A stretch of 64,000 bases of DNA from NCBI RefSeq assembly GCF_019204045.1, contig NZ_JAGSPC010000001.1, positions 1,736,001 to 1,800,000 on the forward strand, read 5' to 3'. Source of the stretch: Erythrobacter crassostreae. Lineage in GTDB: Bacteria; Pseudomonadota; Alphaproteobacteria; Sphingomonadales; Sphingomonadaceae. The position numbers and the translations under genes were made by a program. The notes under the pieces were generated by a model, which was given only the letters and a program-made list of their open reading frames with translations, had not been told where the DNA came from and did no database searches. This document shows positions 43,636-53,683 of this stretch, one piece after another. The first letter of the stretch is position 1; every line of letters begins with the position of its first letter.

Positions 43636-44766
43636 ATGCAGCTTACCCATCGTCCCGTAATCTCCTCCACCGGCCTGTTTACGCCGGAAGAATCGATCAC
43701 CAACGAAGAGTTGGTGGCCAGCTTCAATACGTTTGTGGACCGCCACAATGCGCAAAATGCAGCTGCAATCGAGTCGGGCGAGATGGAGCCTCTTAGCCAT
43801 TCGTCGGTCGAGTTCATTGAAAAGGCGAGCGGCATTAAAGCTCGGCATGTCATGTCGAAAGAGCCGGTGCTTAATCCCGAAACGATGAGCCCGCGCTGGC
43901 AAGAGCGCACCAATGATGAGCTGTCGATGATGGCCGAGATTGGTGTGGCAGCCGCCAAACAGGCGCTGGAGCGGGCAGGGCGTGATGTGAAAGACGTCGA
44001 TGCCGTATTGTGCGCAGCTTCGAATATGGAGCGCCCATACCCAGCAATGGCAGTCGAAATTCAACAGGCGCTGGGCATAGATGGCTTTGGGTTTGATATG
44101 AATGTTGCGTGTTCTTCCGCGACGTTCGGTATTCAACCCGCCGCCGACTATGTACGTGCAGGCAATGCAAAGAGCGTTCTGGTCGTCAGCCCGGAGATTA
44201 CATCGGGCCATCTCAATTGGCGCGACCGCGATAGCCACTTCATCTTTGGCGATGTTGCAACCGCGGTTCTGGTTGAGGATGCGGCCATCGCGCCGCAGAA
44301 CCATTGGGACATTCTCAGCACTAAGCTGAAGACGGTTTTCTCCAACAACATCCGCAACAATTTCGGATTTTTGAACCGTGCGGCGCCTGAAAATGCGAAT
44401 GAAGCGGACAAGCTGTTTGTTCAGGAAGGTCGAAAGGTCTTTAAAGAAGTGGTTCCGATGGTCGCGCAAATGATCGTGGATGAGGCTGAGAAACTTCAGA
44501 TGGACCCTGCAACCCTGCGCCGCCTTTGGCTGCATCAGGCAAATGCGGGGATGAACCGGTTGATCGCACAGCGTGTGCTAGGCCATGAGGCCAATGATGA
44601 TGAGAGCCCTACGGTACTTGATATCTACGGCAACACATCAAGCGCAGGTTCGATCATCGCTTTCCATCTCAACAGCGAAGATCTGGCATCAGGCGATACC
44701 GGACTGATCTGCAGCTTTGGTGCGGGTTATTCCGCCGGAACGGTGTTCGTGCGCAAGGTTGCCTGA
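43636..44766 (+). CDS. 3-oxoacyl-ACP synthase III-like ketosynthase
   Basis: 376 residues, thiolase fold. The catalytic triad of the KAS III/FabH group is visible: Cys159 (NVACSSATFG), His300 (LWLHQANAGMN), and Asn333 (DIYGNTSSAGS). It is longer at the N-terminus than classical FabH (about 320), with an insertion around residues 30-90, as in the branch often annotated beta-ketoacyl-ACP synthase III in sphingomonads. It may start fatty acid synthesis or condense special acyl chains. Its last 40 bp overlap the PAP2 gene on the other strand. Confidence 0.87.
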   Translation: MQLTHRPVISSTGLFTPEESITNEELVASFNTFVDRHNAQNAAAIESGEMEPLSHSSVEFIEKASGIKARHVMSKEPVLNPETMSPRWQERTNDELSMMAEIGVAAAKQALERAGRDVKDVDAVLCAASNMERPYPAMAVEIQQALGIDGFGFDMNVACSSATFGIQPAADYVRAGNAKSVLVVSPEITSGHLNWRDRDSHFIFGDVATAVLVEDAAIAPQNHWDILSTKLKTVFSNNIRNNFGFLNRAAPENANEADKLFVQEGRKVFKEVVPMVAQMIVDEAEKLQMDPATLRRLWLHQANAGMNRLIAQRVLGHEANDDESPTVLDIYGNTSSAGSIIAFHLNSEDLASGDTGLICSFGAGYSAGTVFVRKVA

Positions 44767-45863
44767 GTTTCTGATCGACGCGCAAGGAAGCCATCCCAAG
44801 CCGCGATGATGAACTTTGCGGCCCACCAGATCGCGACGACAGCAATCATCGAAACCAGACCGTCCACTGCATAGTGGTAGGCAAGGTGCACGCTGCTGAT
44901 CCAAGTGATGATGAAGAACGCGCCGAAGAACATGCCCCATCCTTTGTGAATCTGGCGCACGGCCAGCCAATATATAAACGCGATGGCACAGTGCATGCTG
45001 GGCATGGCAGTAATCCCGCTGCCCAATCCGCTGGATGATGCGCCGTGCCATTCCAGCAGCAGGCCTTGAACGCGCAATGTCATGATCGGGATCTGTTCAT
45101 TGGCAGCGTTTAAGTAGTCCATCTGCGGTGCAAAGTGCGCATTCCCGAGCATCGGCTCGAGAAAGACCGGACCAACCGAGGCGAGCCACGTTGCCATCGC
45201 TCCGCCAATTAGCGACCAGCTGAGCATGTATGTCAGAAAGAACTGGCGGCGCAATTGGCTGTCCATCCGGTAGAACGCGAAGAACATTACGCCGGGATAA
45301 AGCAGCAGGAACCAGATGTGGTACAGAAAAGCGAGGAACGCGGTGACGATTGGGAAACCCAAGACCGGTTGCATCACTTCCCAAGCATCATAACCGAAAA
45401 AGATTGCACGATCCCATTCGATGAAAGTTTGGTCCCAAGTGTATTCATTGAACAGTGGTATGGCAGATTTCATTTTTGAGAAGAACGGCAGGACCACAAT
45501 GGCAATTGCCATGAGCGGTAGCCCGCTTGAAATCACATGCCATAGAGGCTTTGCCGTGTAGCGCTCTTTAAGAAACGAGGTCGGGCTTTTGGGGCGGTTG
45601 CGATTGAGCTGCCATGCCGCATCGAACGCGACAAGGATGAGCACGAACAGCCCAAAAATACGGGCGTTTTCAATAACACCGCTAACGCTGGGCGAAACAC
45701 CTTGTGCGAGCAATATCCCGATGCACAATGCCATAATGGCAACGCCGATAAGGTAGATCGGCATCTCTCCAAGCAAGCGCATTGCCAGGTTTTTCGCGGC
45801 TTCGCTTTTGGATGGTGGGTTCGCTACTGTGTCCATTACGGCAGCGGGAATTAAGGTAAACAT
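44727..45863 (-). CDS. PAP2-superfamily membrane phosphatase/transferase
   Basis: 378 residues with about seven hydrophobic helices. PAP2 motifs C2 (AMPSMHCA) and C3 (SVHLAYHYAVDG) are clear in the C-terminal third; the C1 Lys/Arg motif is not obvious, as in the PAP2_3/AUR1-like branch. That branch includes inositol-phosphoceramide synthase-like enzymes, which is notable in a sphingolipid-making lineage, though this is inference. It is divergent from psd and convergent with the ketosynthase. Confidence 0.85.
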   Translation of the reverse strand: MFTLIPAAVMDTVANPPSKSEAAKNLAMRLLGEMPIYLIGVAIMALCIGILLAQGVSPSVSGVIENARIFGLFVLILVAFDAAWQLNRNRPKSPTSFLKERYTAKPLWHVISSGLPLMAIAIVVLPFFSKMKSAIPLFNEYTWDQTFIEWDRAIFFGYDAWEVMQPVLGFPIVTAFLAFLYHIWFLLLYPGVMFFAFYRMDSQLRRQFFLTYMLSWSLIGGAMATWLASVGPVFLEPMLGNAHFAPQMDYLNAANEQIPIMTLRVQGLLLEWHGASSSGLGSGITAMPSMHCAIAFIYWLAVRQIHKGWGMFFGAFFIITWISSVHLAYHYAVDGLVSMIAVVAIWWAAKFIIAAWDGFLARRSETQATLRTNTVPAE

Positions 45864-46013
45864 CTTACTAAGTGGTGAATTCTGTGGCTCAAGAGATGCG
45901 GTCTGTAATGCTTCTGATTTATCAGGGAATATGCCCTGATTTGTGCGGCGTTGCGGAGCAAGAGCGCATTACGTTGCTTGCGGGCAGGCATTTCAAACCC
46001 TAGATGCGAGCGA

Positions 46014-46769
46014 ATGGCAGGCGAAATTCTCGATAACCAAGGGCGCGGTGAGGCTGGCTGGAGCTGGCCAGCGATTCACCCCGAAGGGCGCAAATACGGC
46101 GTGATCGCAGTCGCGATCAGCCTCGTGCCATTGCTCATATTTGACTGGGAGATCATCGGCTGGCCGATGCTGCTCCTATCAATCGGCGTATTCGCATTTT
46201 TCCGCGATCCGGAACGCGTTGTGCCTCAAGCAGACAACGCCATCGTTTCCCCCGCCGATGGATTGGTTTCTCTTATCACTCAGGTGGATCCGCCGACTGA
46301 GCTGCAGCTGGATGACGGGTCGGGCTTTCCCGGTCTTCCCGCAGGTCCGGTGACGCGTGTTTCGATCTTTATGAGCGTCTTCGATGTGCACATTAACCGC
46401 GCGCCGATCGCGGGTACTGTGCGGCGGCTGGTCTACATGCCGGGCAAATTCATAAATGCCGATCTCGATAAAGCGAGCGAAGAAAATGAACGCCAGCATA
46501 TCCTGATCGAACGTACTGACGGTCTGGCCATTGGTTTTACTCAGATCGCTGGCCTTGTGGCGCGGCGGATTATTCCTTTTGTGAAACCTGGAGACACGGT
46601 TGCAACAGGGCAGCGCATTGGCCTGATCCGCTTTGGAAGCCGGGTGGATGTCTACCTGCCAGCGGGGACCGAGCCAAAAGTGTTGCTTGGGCAGCGCTGT
46701 ATCGCGGGCGAAACGATCCTCGCCGAGGTTGGTGCGCAGACCGGATTGCTTGAAGGTATCGCACAGTGA
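46014..46769 (+). CDS. psd: Phosphatidylserine decarboxylase proenzyme (short form)
   Basis: 251 residues. The membrane-proximal N-terminus ([20 protein letters not shown]) precedes [22 protein letters not shown] and the active-site region [19 protein letters not shown]. The self-cleavage site is [10 protein letters not shown], whose serine becomes the pyruvoyl group. It makes phosphatidylethanolamine. The ATG at 46014 (MAGEILDN) is preferred; the frame extends upstream without support. pssA follows after 22 bp. Confidence 0.94.
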   Translation: MAGEILDNQGRGEAGWSWPAIHPEGRKYGVIAVAISLVPLLIFDWEIIGWPMLLLSIGVFAFFRDPERVVPQADNAIVSPADGLVSLITQVDPPTELQLDDGSGFPGLPAGPVTRVSIFMSVFDVHINRAPIAGTVRRLVYMPGKFINADLDKASEENERQHILIERTDGLAIGFTQIAGLVARRIIPFVKPGDTVATGQRIGLIRFGSRVDVYLPAGTEPKVLLGQRCIAGETILAEVGAQTGLLEGIAQ

Positions 46770-46791
46770 TCTTGCAAACCAAGAGTGTGCT

Positions 46792-47670
46792 TTGAAGAAG
46801 CCTGGTTTCCGGAAACCTGCGCGTTTCGCTGCGCCCAGGGTTGGCCCTAAGGCGGCTGAGGACGAAGATGGCAAGTCCGAAGGCGATCCTAAAGGTCTAA
46901 GCCTGCGCGCTATGCTCCCGAATGCGATTACCGCAGCGGCGCTATGCTCAGGCTTGACCGGCATCCGTTTCGCGATTGAAGAGCAGTGGTCTTACGCGAT
47001 CCTTGCGGTTCTCCTTGCGGGGGTTCTGGACGGGATGGACGGGCGCATTGCCCGTTTGCTGAACGCGCAATCGCGTTTTGGAGCTGAACTCGACAGTTTG
47101 GCCGATTCGCTGTCGTTTGGAATGGCGCCTGCGATTATTCTCTATATGTGGTCGCTTCAGGAGCTTGACCGTTTCGGCTGGTTTGCCGCGCTGGCATTTG
47201 CGATCTGCTGCGCCTTGCGTCTTGCCCGCTTTAATGCCCAAATTGATGTTGACGAGCAGCCGCACAAATCGGCCGGTTTCCTTACAGGTGTACCCGCCCC
47301 AGTGGGGGCAGGGCTCGCCTTTATGCCGTTCTACCTTTGGATGGCGACTGGTATTGAAGCATTCCGCGACCCGATCCTGCTTTCTGTGTGGATCAGCTTG
47401 ATTGCGGTTCTGCTGATTTCCAACATGGCCACGCTGAGCTGGCTGGCGATCCGCCCGCGTAGAGGCATTCGGCTTGGCCTTATCGCCTTTACCGGCCTTG
47501 GCTTTGCCGCTCTCATTCAGGAGCCTTGGTGGTCTCTAACTGTGATCAGCGCAGGCTATCTGTTGCTGATGCCTTACGCTCTAATTAAATACGGATCGAT
47601 CAAGCGGCGTCGAGCGCGTGAAGCCGAACATCTGACGGGCGCGGCAGGCGGCGTGCAAACGGGCGAGTAG
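46792..47670 (+). CDS. pssA: CDP-diacylglycerol-serine O-phosphatidyltransferase
   Basis: About 292 residues with multiple transmembrane helices and the CDP-alcohol phosphotransferase signature DGRIARLLNAQSRFGAELDSLAD. It makes phosphatidylserine for the Psd encoded just upstream. A Lys/Pro/Ala-rich cytoplasmic N-terminus precedes LPNAITAAALCSGLTG. The likely start is TTG at 46792, with AAGAG 6 nt upstream, as no ATG or GTG is suitably placed. Its 3' end overlaps a small minus-strand gene. Confidence 0.93.
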   Translation: MKKPGFRKPARFAAPRVGPKAAEDEDGKSEGDPKGLSLRAMLPNAITAAALCSGLTGIRFAIEEQWSYAILAVLLAGVLDGMDGRIARLLNAQSRFGAELDSLADSLSFGMAPAIILYMWSLQELDRFGWFAALAFAICCALRLARFNAQIDVDEQPHKSAGFLTGVPAPVGAGLAFMPFYLWMATGIEAFRDPILLSVWISLIAVLLISNMATLSWLAIRPRRGIRLGLIAFTGLGFAALIQEPWWSLTVISAGYLLLMPYALIKYGSIKRRRAREAEHLTGAAGGVQTGE

Positions 47671-47869
47671 TTGCCAAAGCCCGCGGCGCGTTAGGGCGCA
47701 AGCGGACAATGCGTGCCTCGACCTGAGGAACAAAGCCCGCGTTAACCAGCGCGCTCTGCCGTTTGAGCGATACATAGGCAGACCGGGCGCGCATCCAGAA
47801 ATCGACCAGAGTGATCGCGGTGGCGATTGCAATCACTGAAAACAGGATTGTGATAGTGGCGGCAATCAT
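47600..47869 (-). CDS. Hypothetical small membrane protein
   Basis: 89 residues with one N-terminal helix ([19 protein letters not shown]) and an Arg/Ala-rich C-terminus. No family is recognised. AAGGA lies 8 nt before the ATG, which supports translation. It overlaps the last 71 bp of pssA in antisense and lies upstream of, and divergent from, rpsB. Confidence 0.55.
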   Translation of the reverse strand: MIAATITILFSVIAIATAITLVDFWMRARSAYVSLKRQSALVNAGFVPQVEARIVRLRPNAPRALATTRPFARRLPRPSDVRLHALDAA

Positions 47870-48063
47870 CGGTCATTTCCTTCGTTCGGTCTTTGTTCCC
47901 CCACGCTTGTTCTATAAGTGTTCTCCCCAGTCAAGCGATTTTGTTCCACTTGTGTTCCACACTGTGCAAATGCACTAGATTTTGTGGGAGAAGGCGGTTA
48001 AACGCGCCGCATCGCAGCTGCACTTGTCCGAATCACAGGACAGCGACAGCGGCGAAATTCACA

Positions 48064-48124
48064 TGGAAGGCGCTTCATACCGGTGCTGCCAGCGGGATCT
48101 CCGCCAGCGGTTCCAAGCCTTCCA
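48064..48124 (+). promoter_or_regulatory. Structured rpsB leader (possible autoregulatory hairpin)
   Basis: TGGAAGGC at 48064-48071 pairs exactly with GCCTTCCA at 48117-48124, enclosing about 45 nt that can form an inner GCGG/CCGC stem and contain two CCAGCGG copies. It lies 26 bp before the rpsB ATG. S2 autoregulates through its leader in some bacteria, so this is a candidate; it could also be incidental. Confidence 0.4.
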
Positions 48125-48150
48125 GAGGAACAACCGGAAAGGAAATACCC

Positions 48151-48894
48151 ATGGCGGCTACCACCGTTACCATGCAGCAATTGATTGAGGCCGGCGCACA
48201 CTTCGGCCACCAGACCCACCGCTGGAACCCGCGGATGAAGCCGTATATCTTCGGCAACCGCAACGGTGTTCACATTATCGACCTGTCGCAGACTGTGCCG
48301 CTTTTCGCGCGCGCACTCGACTTCGTTGAATCGACCGTTCGTTCGGGCGGCAAAGTTCTGTTTGTCGGTACCAAGCGTCAGGCGCAAGAGCCGATCGCCG
48401 AAGCAGCCCGCGCATGCGGCCAGCACTTCGTAAACCACCGCTGGCTCGGTGGTATGCTCACCAACTGGAAAACCATCAGCGGTTCGATCAAGCGTCTCAA
48501 GACCCTTGAAGAGCAGCTTTCGGGTGAAACCAGCGGCCTCACCAAGAAAGAAGTTCTTCAGCTGACACGTGAGCGTGACAAGCTGGAACTGTCGCTTGGC
48601 GGTATCCGTGACATGGGCGGCATTCCGGACGTAATGTTCGTAATCGACGCCAACAAGGAAGACCTCGCGATTAAGGAAGCTGCCGTTCTTGGTATTCCGG
48701 TGATCGCGGTACTCGACACCAATGTCGATCCGTCGAACATCGCGTTCCCTGTACCGGGCAACGATGATGCGAGCCGTGCTGTGCGTCTGTATTGCGATGC
48801 GATCCGCGACGCGGCTGGCGCTGGCAAAGGCGGCGCGGTTGCCGATTCCGGCGCTGACGTTGGCGCAATGGCTGAGCCACCCGCTGAAGCCTAG
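48151..48894 (+). CDS. rpsB: 30S ribosomal protein S2
   Basis: 247 residues: [45 protein letters not shown] and [14 protein letters not shown] are hallmark S2 blocks. The Ala/Gly-rich C-terminus is normal for this group. AAAGGA lies 7 nt before the ATG at 48151. It is followed by tsf about 100 bp later in the universal rpsB-tsf order. Confidence 0.98.
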   Translation: MAATTVTMQQLIEAGAHFGHQTHRWNPRMKPYIFGNRNGVHIIDLSQTVPLFARALDFVESTVRSGGKVLFVGTKRQAQEPIAEAARACGQHFVNHRWLGGMLTNWKTISGSIKRLKTLEEQLSGETSGLTKKEVLQLTRERDKLELSLGGIRDMGGIPDVMFVIDANKEDLAIKEAAVLGIPVIAVLDTNVDPSNIAFPVPGNDDASRAVRLYCDAIRDAAGAGKGGAVADSGADVGAMAEPPAEA

Positions 48895-48998
48895 GCCCTG
48901 ACGGCGCGCGTCAATCGTGCGTCACATTACTCCTCTAGCGCGCCGGGCATCCGTTAAACGGGCCCCGGCGCCCTCACTACTATTTGAAGGAATTCATA

Positions 48999-49925
48999 AT
49001 GGCTGATTTTTCTATCGCCGATGTGAAAAAGCTGCGCGAGAAAACCGGCGCAGGCATGATGGATGCTAAAAAAGCACTGGTTGAAGCCGGCGGCGATATC
49101 GAAGCCGCCATCGACGGCTTGCGCGCCAAAGGTCTTGCGACTGCGCAAAAGAAATCCAGCCGTACCGCTGCTGAAGGTCTCGTCGGTGTTGCTGTTGAAG
49201 GCACCAGAGGCGTTGCCGTCGAAGTGAACTCGGAAACTGACTTCGTTGCGAAGAACGACAAGTTCCAGGATTTCGTGCGTCACACCACATCGGTCGCCCT
49301 CACACTGGGTTCGGACGATGTCGAAGCGCTCAAAGCTGCTGACTATCCGGCTGGCGGCACAGTTGCTGACAAACTTACCGACAACGTCGCGACGATTGGT
49401 GAGAACCAGCAGATCCGCCGTATGAAGACCGTTTCGGTCGGCAGCGGTTCGGTTGTTTCCTACATGCACAATGCTGCGGCCGAAGGCCTTGGCAAGATCG
49501 GCGTTCTGGTTGCTCTTGAAAGCGACCTTGGCGCCGACGTGCTTGAGCCATTTGGTAAGCAGCTTGCCATGCACATCGCATCGATGTTCCCTCAGGCCCT
49601 CGACGCTGATGGCCTCGACGCAGGCTTGATCGAGCGTGAGCGCGCTGTTGCACAGGAAAAGGCTGCTGAAAGCGGCAAGCCTGAAAACGTGCAGGAGAAA
49701 ATGGTCGAAGGCGCGATCAAGAAGTTCGCGAAAGAGAACGCTCTGCTCAGCCAAATGTTCGTAATGGACAACAAGACTTCGGTCGAAGACACCGTTGCCA
49801 AGTTCGGCAAGGATAATGGCGGTTCGGTCAAACTGACCGACTATGTCCGCTTCCAACTCGGCGAAGGCATCGAAGTCGAAGAAGAAGACTTCGCCGCAGA
49901 AGTCGCAGCGACGCTCAAGGGCTAA
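48999..49925 (+). CDS. tsf: Translation elongation factor Ts
   Basis: 308 residues with the signature [29 protein letters not shown] at the N-terminus and [17 protein letters not shown]. It exchanges GDP for GTP on EF-Tu. The ATG at 48999 has AAGGA 9 nt upstream. The order rpsB-tsf-pyrH-frr is conserved, here broken by an antisense metallophosphoesterase gene. Confidence 0.98.
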   Translation: MADFSIADVKKLREKTGAGMMDAKKALVEAGGDIEAAIDGLRAKGLATAQKKSSRTAAEGLVGVAVEGTRGVAVEVNSETDFVAKNDKFQDFVRHTTSVALTLGSDDVEALKAADYPAGGTVADKLTDNVATIGENQQIRRMKTVSVGSGSVVSYMHNAAAEGLGKIGVLVALESDLGADVLEPFGKQLAMHIASMFPQALDADGLDAGLIERERAVAQEKAAESGKPENVQEKMVEGAIKKFAKENALLSQMFVMDNKTSVEDTVAKFGKDNGGSVKLTDYVRFQLGEGIEVEEEDFAAEVAATLKG

Positions 49926-49960
49926 GCTCTAACGCTTCTTCGCTATCGAAGACGAAATTC

Positions 49961-49998
49961 CGGCCGTCGCAGCTTATTGCTGCGGCGGCCGTATTTCT
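49961..49998 (+). terminator. Hairpin terminator after tsf
   Basis: CGGCCGTCGCAGC and GCTGCGGCGGCCG pair over 13 positions with one G-T wobble (49961-49991), followed by TATTTCT. It overlaps the end of the minus-strand metallophosphoesterase gene, whose stop codon lies in the loop. The T tract is short. Confidence 0.6.
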
Positions 49999-50804
49999 AT
50001 CAGCCACACCTCAGGCTGAGTGAACAGCCGGATCGGCAGAAGGCTCGTGCCGAGCCCGCCGCTGGTCACCAATGTTTTGCCGTGCTGTTCGAATACGCCG
50101 CAAGCATAGAGATCACCATAGTCGGACATTGTTGCGGGCGCGCCGCCCCACGGATAGGCAATCTGGCCGCAATGGGTGTGTCCGGCGAGGGTAAGGTCGA
50201 CATCGACAGGTACTTGCGGGAAGATGTCCGGGCTGTGTGTCACGACAACACGCGCGCCAGTCAGCGGTGCCATTGCAGCAAATGTCGCCTCCAAATCGTC
50301 ACGCCCGGTAAAGGCGTCATCCGCGCCACCTACCGCAAGGGGGCCGAATTGGGCGGCATTGTTGGCCAATACGGTCAGGTTGGGATGCTTCGCTATTTGC
50401 TCGCTTAGTGCGGGCCAATCGTACCAGTGATCATGATTTCCGGGTGCGATAACTACGCCTAGCCTTGCCTCCAGCTTTCCGAGTGGACTGACAATCTCTT
50501 CCGGCGTGTAAATATGTGTCGCCGTGCGCTTTTCACTCACCAAATCGCCAGCAATCGCAATCAGATCAGGTTCAAGTGCGTTCACTTGCTCCACAATCCG
50601 CTCAAGCCGCGACGGCGGCATATCGGGGCCGGCGACGTGGATGTCCGCGAGCAAAGCTATCGTTACCGGCGATGACCTCGTAGGCAGCGCATCGCTTGTT
50701 AAAGAGAGGCGCTGCACAACGGGATCGCGCATCGTGTCGTACCAGATTTTGGCAGCAAAAATTGCGGCAATGATAAGCACCGCGTAAATCAGCTTGCGCA
50801 GCAT
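49974..50804 (-). CDS. Membrane-anchored metallophosphoesterase
   Basis: About 276 residues. One N-terminal helix (LIYAVLIIAAIFAAKIW) anchors the protein. The calcineurin-like motifs follow: ADIHVAGP, GDLVSE, GNHDHW, VVTHSPD and LAGHTHCGQ. This is the YkuE-like branch, some of whose members act on UDP-diacylglucosamine-like or phospholipid substrates; the substrate here is unknown. It lies antisense between tsf and pyrH. The ATG at 50804 has GGGGGAAG just upstream. Confidence 0.88.
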   Translation of the reverse strand: MLRKLIYAVLIIAAIFAAKIWYDTMRDPVVQRLSLTSDALPTRSSPVTIALLADIHVAGPDMPPSRLERIVEQVNALEPDLIAIAGDLVSEKRTATHIYTPEEIVSPLGKLEARLGVVIAPGNHDHWYDWPALSEQIAKHPNLTVLANNAAQFGPLAVGGADDAFTGRDDLEATFAAMAPLTGARVVVTHSPDIFPQVPVDVDLTLAGHTHCGQIAYPWGGAPATMSDYGDLYACGVFEQHGKTLVTSGGLGTSLLPIRLFTQPEVWLIEIRPPQQ

Positions 50805-50899
50805 TACTTCCCCCAATCATTGCGCAGCCCCTTGGCAGCGCGGTGTGTGCCGGATAAGGGCGGCGAAGCAAAAATTCCACCACGGAGTAACCTCAGGCC

Positions 50900-51622
50900 A
50901 TGGCTCTTCCCGAAATCAAACGCGTTCTCCTGAAACTGTCGGGCGAGGTTTTGATGGGGGAGCAGGAATATGGGATTGATCCTGCTTATGTCGCGCGCCT
51001 CGCCGAAGAGGTAAAGGCGGCGCAGGAAACCGGCCTAGAGGTTTGCCTCGTGATCGGCGGCGGTAATATCTTTCGCGGGGTCGCAGGGGCCGCGCGCGGG
51101 CTAGACCGGACGACTGGTGATTATATGGGCATGCTCGCGACTGTGATGAACGCTCTCGCGATGCAAAACGCGCTTGAGCAGCAAGGTGTACCGACACGCG
51201 TGCAATCGGCCATTCCGATGAGCAGCGTGTGCGAGCCATATATTCGCCGCCGCGCCGAACGTCACCTTGAAAAGGGACGTATCGTGATCTTCGCCGCGGG
51301 AACGGGCAACCCGTTCTTTACCACCGATACCGGTGCCGCACTGCGCGCAGCGGAGATGAACTGCGATGCACTGCTGAAAGGCACCAGCGTTGACGGCGTC
51401 TATGACAGCGATCCCAAGCACAATCCCGAAGCGAAGCGTTTTGAAACGATCGCCTATGATCAGGTGCTTTCAGCCAATCTAAAGGTAATGGATGCAACCG
51501 CAGTTGCACTTTGCCGCGAGAACGACATTCCGATAGTGGTGTTCTCGATCCGCGAAAAAGGCAATGTAGCCACCGTCCTTGCGGGCGAGGGCACACAGAC
51601 GATAGTACAGAAGGAAGCGTAA
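50900..51622 (+). CDS. pyrH: UMP kinase
   Basis: 240 residues with the amino-acid-kinase fold blocks [51 protein letters not shown] and [13 protein letters not shown]. It phosphorylates UMP to UDP. It is the first gene of a long operon pyrH-frr-uppS-cdsA-dxr-rseP-bamA-skp with very short gaps. Confidence 0.97.
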   Translation: MALPEIKRVLLKLSGEVLMGEQEYGIDPAYVARLAEEVKAAQETGLEVCLVIGGGNIFRGVAGAARGLDRTTGDYMGMLATVMNALAMQNALEQQGVPTRVQSAIPMSSVCEPYIRRRAERHLEKGRIVIFAAGTGNPFFTTDTGAALRAAEMNCDALLKGTSVDGVYDSDPKHNPEAKRFETIAYDQVLSANLKVMDATAVALCRENDIPIVVFSIREKGNVATVLAGEGTQTIVQKEA

Positions 51623-51625
51623 GCC

Positions 51626-52183
51626 ATGCCGCAATATGACAAGGCCGATATCGAGCGACGCATGAATGGCGCTGTTGAAGCGCTAAAAGGCGATTTAGGC
51701 GGACTGCGCACAGGGCGGGCCAATGTGAGCCTGCTCGACCCAGTGGTATGCGAAGTCTACGGATCGATGATGCCACTTAGTCAGGTGGCGACAGTGTCCG
51801 CCCCAGAAGCGCGCATGTTGAGCGTTCAGGTGTGGGACAAAACCAACGTTTCTGCTGTCGAGAAAGGCATTTCGAAAGCCAATCTCGGCCTGAACCCAAT
51901 GACAGATGGCCAGACCATTCGCTTGCCTATGCCCGATCTTACTGAAGAGCGGCGCAAAGAGCTGGCCAAGCTTGCCGGTCAGTATGCCGAAAAATCGAAG
52001 ATCGCGATCCGCAATGTGCGCCGCGACGGAATGGAAGACCTGAAAGCCGACGAGAAGAAAAAAGAAATCTCTGAGGATGATCGCAAGCGGCTGGAAGATG
52101 AAGTTCAGAAGCTGACCGATAAATTCGTCGCCGATGCTGATGAAGCTGCGGCGAAGAAAGAACAGGAAATTTTGACCCAGTGA
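51626..52183 (+). CDS. frr: Ribosome recycling factor
   Basis: 185 residues, exact family length. The three-helix bundle has LGGLRTGRANVSLLDPVVCEVYGS, the beta/alpha domain VWDKTNVSAVEKGI, and the C-terminal charged helix RRDGMEDLKADEKKKEISED. With EF-G it splits post-termination ribosomes. It starts 3 bp after pyrH. Confidence 0.98.
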   Translation: MPQYDKADIERRMNGAVEALKGDLGGLRTGRANVSLLDPVVCEVYGSMMPLSQVATVSAPEARMLSVQVWDKTNVSAVEKGISKANLGLNPMTDGQTIRLPMPDLTEERRKELAKLAGQYAEKSKIAIRNVRRDGMEDLKADEKKKEISEDDRKRLEDEVQKLTDKFVADADEAAAKKEQEILTQ

Positions 52184-52208
52184 GGCGCGGGTAGGTAAGG
52201 GAGAGCCA

Positions 52209-52916
52209 ATGGGCGAGGGGCCCGTTCAGACAGATGGAAGCGTTGAAGGGCGCGCGCGCCATGTCGCCATCATTATGGATGGCAATGGCCGCTGGGCGAA
52301 GAAACGCGCCCTGCCAAGAGCCGTCGGGCATCAGCGCGGCGTCGAAGCTGTCCGCAGGCTTGTTCGCGGACTCGGGCCGATGGGTCTCGATTGCCTTACT
52401 CTCTATGCATTCTCATCCGAAAACTGGAAGCGGTCCGAAGACGAGGTCGATGATTTGATGAACCTGATGCGCAAGTTCATAAAATCGGACTTGCCAGACT
52501 TTGTCGCCAACGACGTAAAGCTGAAAATCATTGGTGATTGGCAAGGGCTCGCGCCCGATATTGTCGCCATGCTCGAAGATGCGCTGGCTCAGACCGCGAA
52601 CGGTTCCAAAACACTTGCTGTGGCTCTCAATTATGGCGGGCAAAACGAAATCGCACGCGCAGCCGCGAGAGCAGCAGAGGCGGGCGAGATTACAACACGG
52701 TCGATCGAAGCGCAGCTCGACACCCATGATCTACCCCCACTCGATCTGTTGATCCGAACCAGCGGCGAGGTTCGCCTGTCGAATTTCCTGCTGTGGCAGG
52801 CGGCTTACGCCGAAATGCTTTTTGTTGAGACTCTGTGGCCCGACTTTAAGCCCGAACATCTTGCGGAGGCGTTGGACAACTTCGCCCGAAGGGAGCGGCG
52901 TTTTGGCGGGCGTTAA
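52209..52916 (+). CDS. uppS: Undecaprenyl diphosphate synthase (cis-isoprenyl transferase)
   Basis: 235 residues with HVAIIMDGNGRWAKKRALPRAVGHQRG (catalytic Asp and FPP site), LTLYAFSSENWKR, ALNYGGQNEIARAA, and the end block LIRTSGEVRLSNFLLWQAAYAEMLF. It makes the C55 carrier lipid for peptidoglycan and glycans. Its stop lies inside the start region of cdsA. Confidence 0.97.
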   Translation: MGEGPVQTDGSVEGRARHVAIIMDGNGRWAKKRALPRAVGHQRGVEAVRRLVRGLGPMGLDCLTLYAFSSENWKRSEDEVDDLMNLMRKFIKSDLPDFVANDVKLKIIGDWQGLAPDIVAMLEDALAQTANGSKTLAVALNYGGQNEIARAAARAAEAGEITTRSIEAQLDTHDLPPLDLLIRTSGEVRLSNFLLWQAAYAEMLFVETLWPDFKPEHLAEALDNFARRERRFGGR

Positions 52917-53679
52917 AGATCGGTTAGAAGAGATAACCAACAAGGCTCTCGAGGACGCTGGCGCGAAGCCTGCTGCCGAAGTGAAGGGCGTGAAGGACCT
53001 GCCGTTGCGGCTGGTCTCTGGCGTCATCATGGTTCTGGTCGTCAGCGGTGCTCTATGGCTGGGCGGCTGGTGGTGGGTAGGCTTTGTCTCGCTTTTCGCC
53101 GGGCTCGTGTTGTGGGAATGGAACCGCCTTGTGCGCGGCTTCAACGGTTCCGCGCTTTCAGAGGTTACATGGCTGTTCTTCGGTGCCGCCTATGTCAGTG
53201 CGGCAGGACTGGCATTGATCCAGGTGCGCATGACATATGGCCCGCTAGAGGTTCTGCTGGTGTTTCTCGCACCCATAGTTGCCGTTGATGTAGGCGCTTA
53301 CTTCATGGGGCGTGCTGTAGGCGGTCCCAAGATTGCACCTTCGATCAGCCCGTCCAAGACTTGGGCAGGCCTGCTGGGCGGAGCACTTGCTGCAAGCGCC
53401 CTTGGCATCACTATCGAGCTAACCGATTTTGGTCCTGCTGCCGGGGACGGTTTTGCGTGGCTGGGCATCGGCACTGCCGTTTTGGCAGGCACGTTGATCG
53501 CCGTGCTCGCGCAAACGGGCGATTTCTTTGAAAGCTGGATGAAGCGCCGCGCAGGCGTGAAGGATTCAAGCAATCTGATCCCGGGGCATGGCGGCGTGTT
53601 TGACCGTGCTGACGGATTTCTCGCGGTGTATTTTGTCTTGTTTTTGGTCGCGGTCGCGCCCGCATTGCTGGGGTTCTGA
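52903..53679 (+). CDS. cdsA: Phosphatidate cytidylyltransferase
   Basis: About 258 residues, polytopic. The family signature is at the C-terminus: KRRAGVKDSSNLIPGHGGVFDRADG. It makes CDP-diacylglycerol, the substrate of PssA, also encoded in this window. The start is taken as TTG at 52903, with GGGAG 7 nt upstream, overlapping uppS by 14 bp. A cytoplasmic N-terminus of about 30 residues precedes the first helix. Confidence 0.95.
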   Translation: MAGVKDRLEEITNKALEDAGAKPAAEVKGVKDLPLRLVSGVIMVLVVSGALWLGGWWWVGFVSLFAGLVLWEWNRLVRGFNGSALSEVTWLFFGAAYVSAAGLALIQVRMTYGPLEVLLVFLAPIVAVDVGAYFMGRAVGGPKIAPSISPSKTWAGLLGGALAASALGITIELTDFGPAAGDGFAWLGIGTAVLAGTLIAVLAQTGDFFESWMKRRAGVKDSSNLIPGHGGVFDRADGFLAVYFVLFLVAVAPALLGF

Positions 53680-53683
53680 CGCT

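Noticed and set aside
43540..44535. A 331-codon minus-strand open frame
   Set aside because: Antisense to the ketosynthase, whose catalytic triad is intact on the plus strand.
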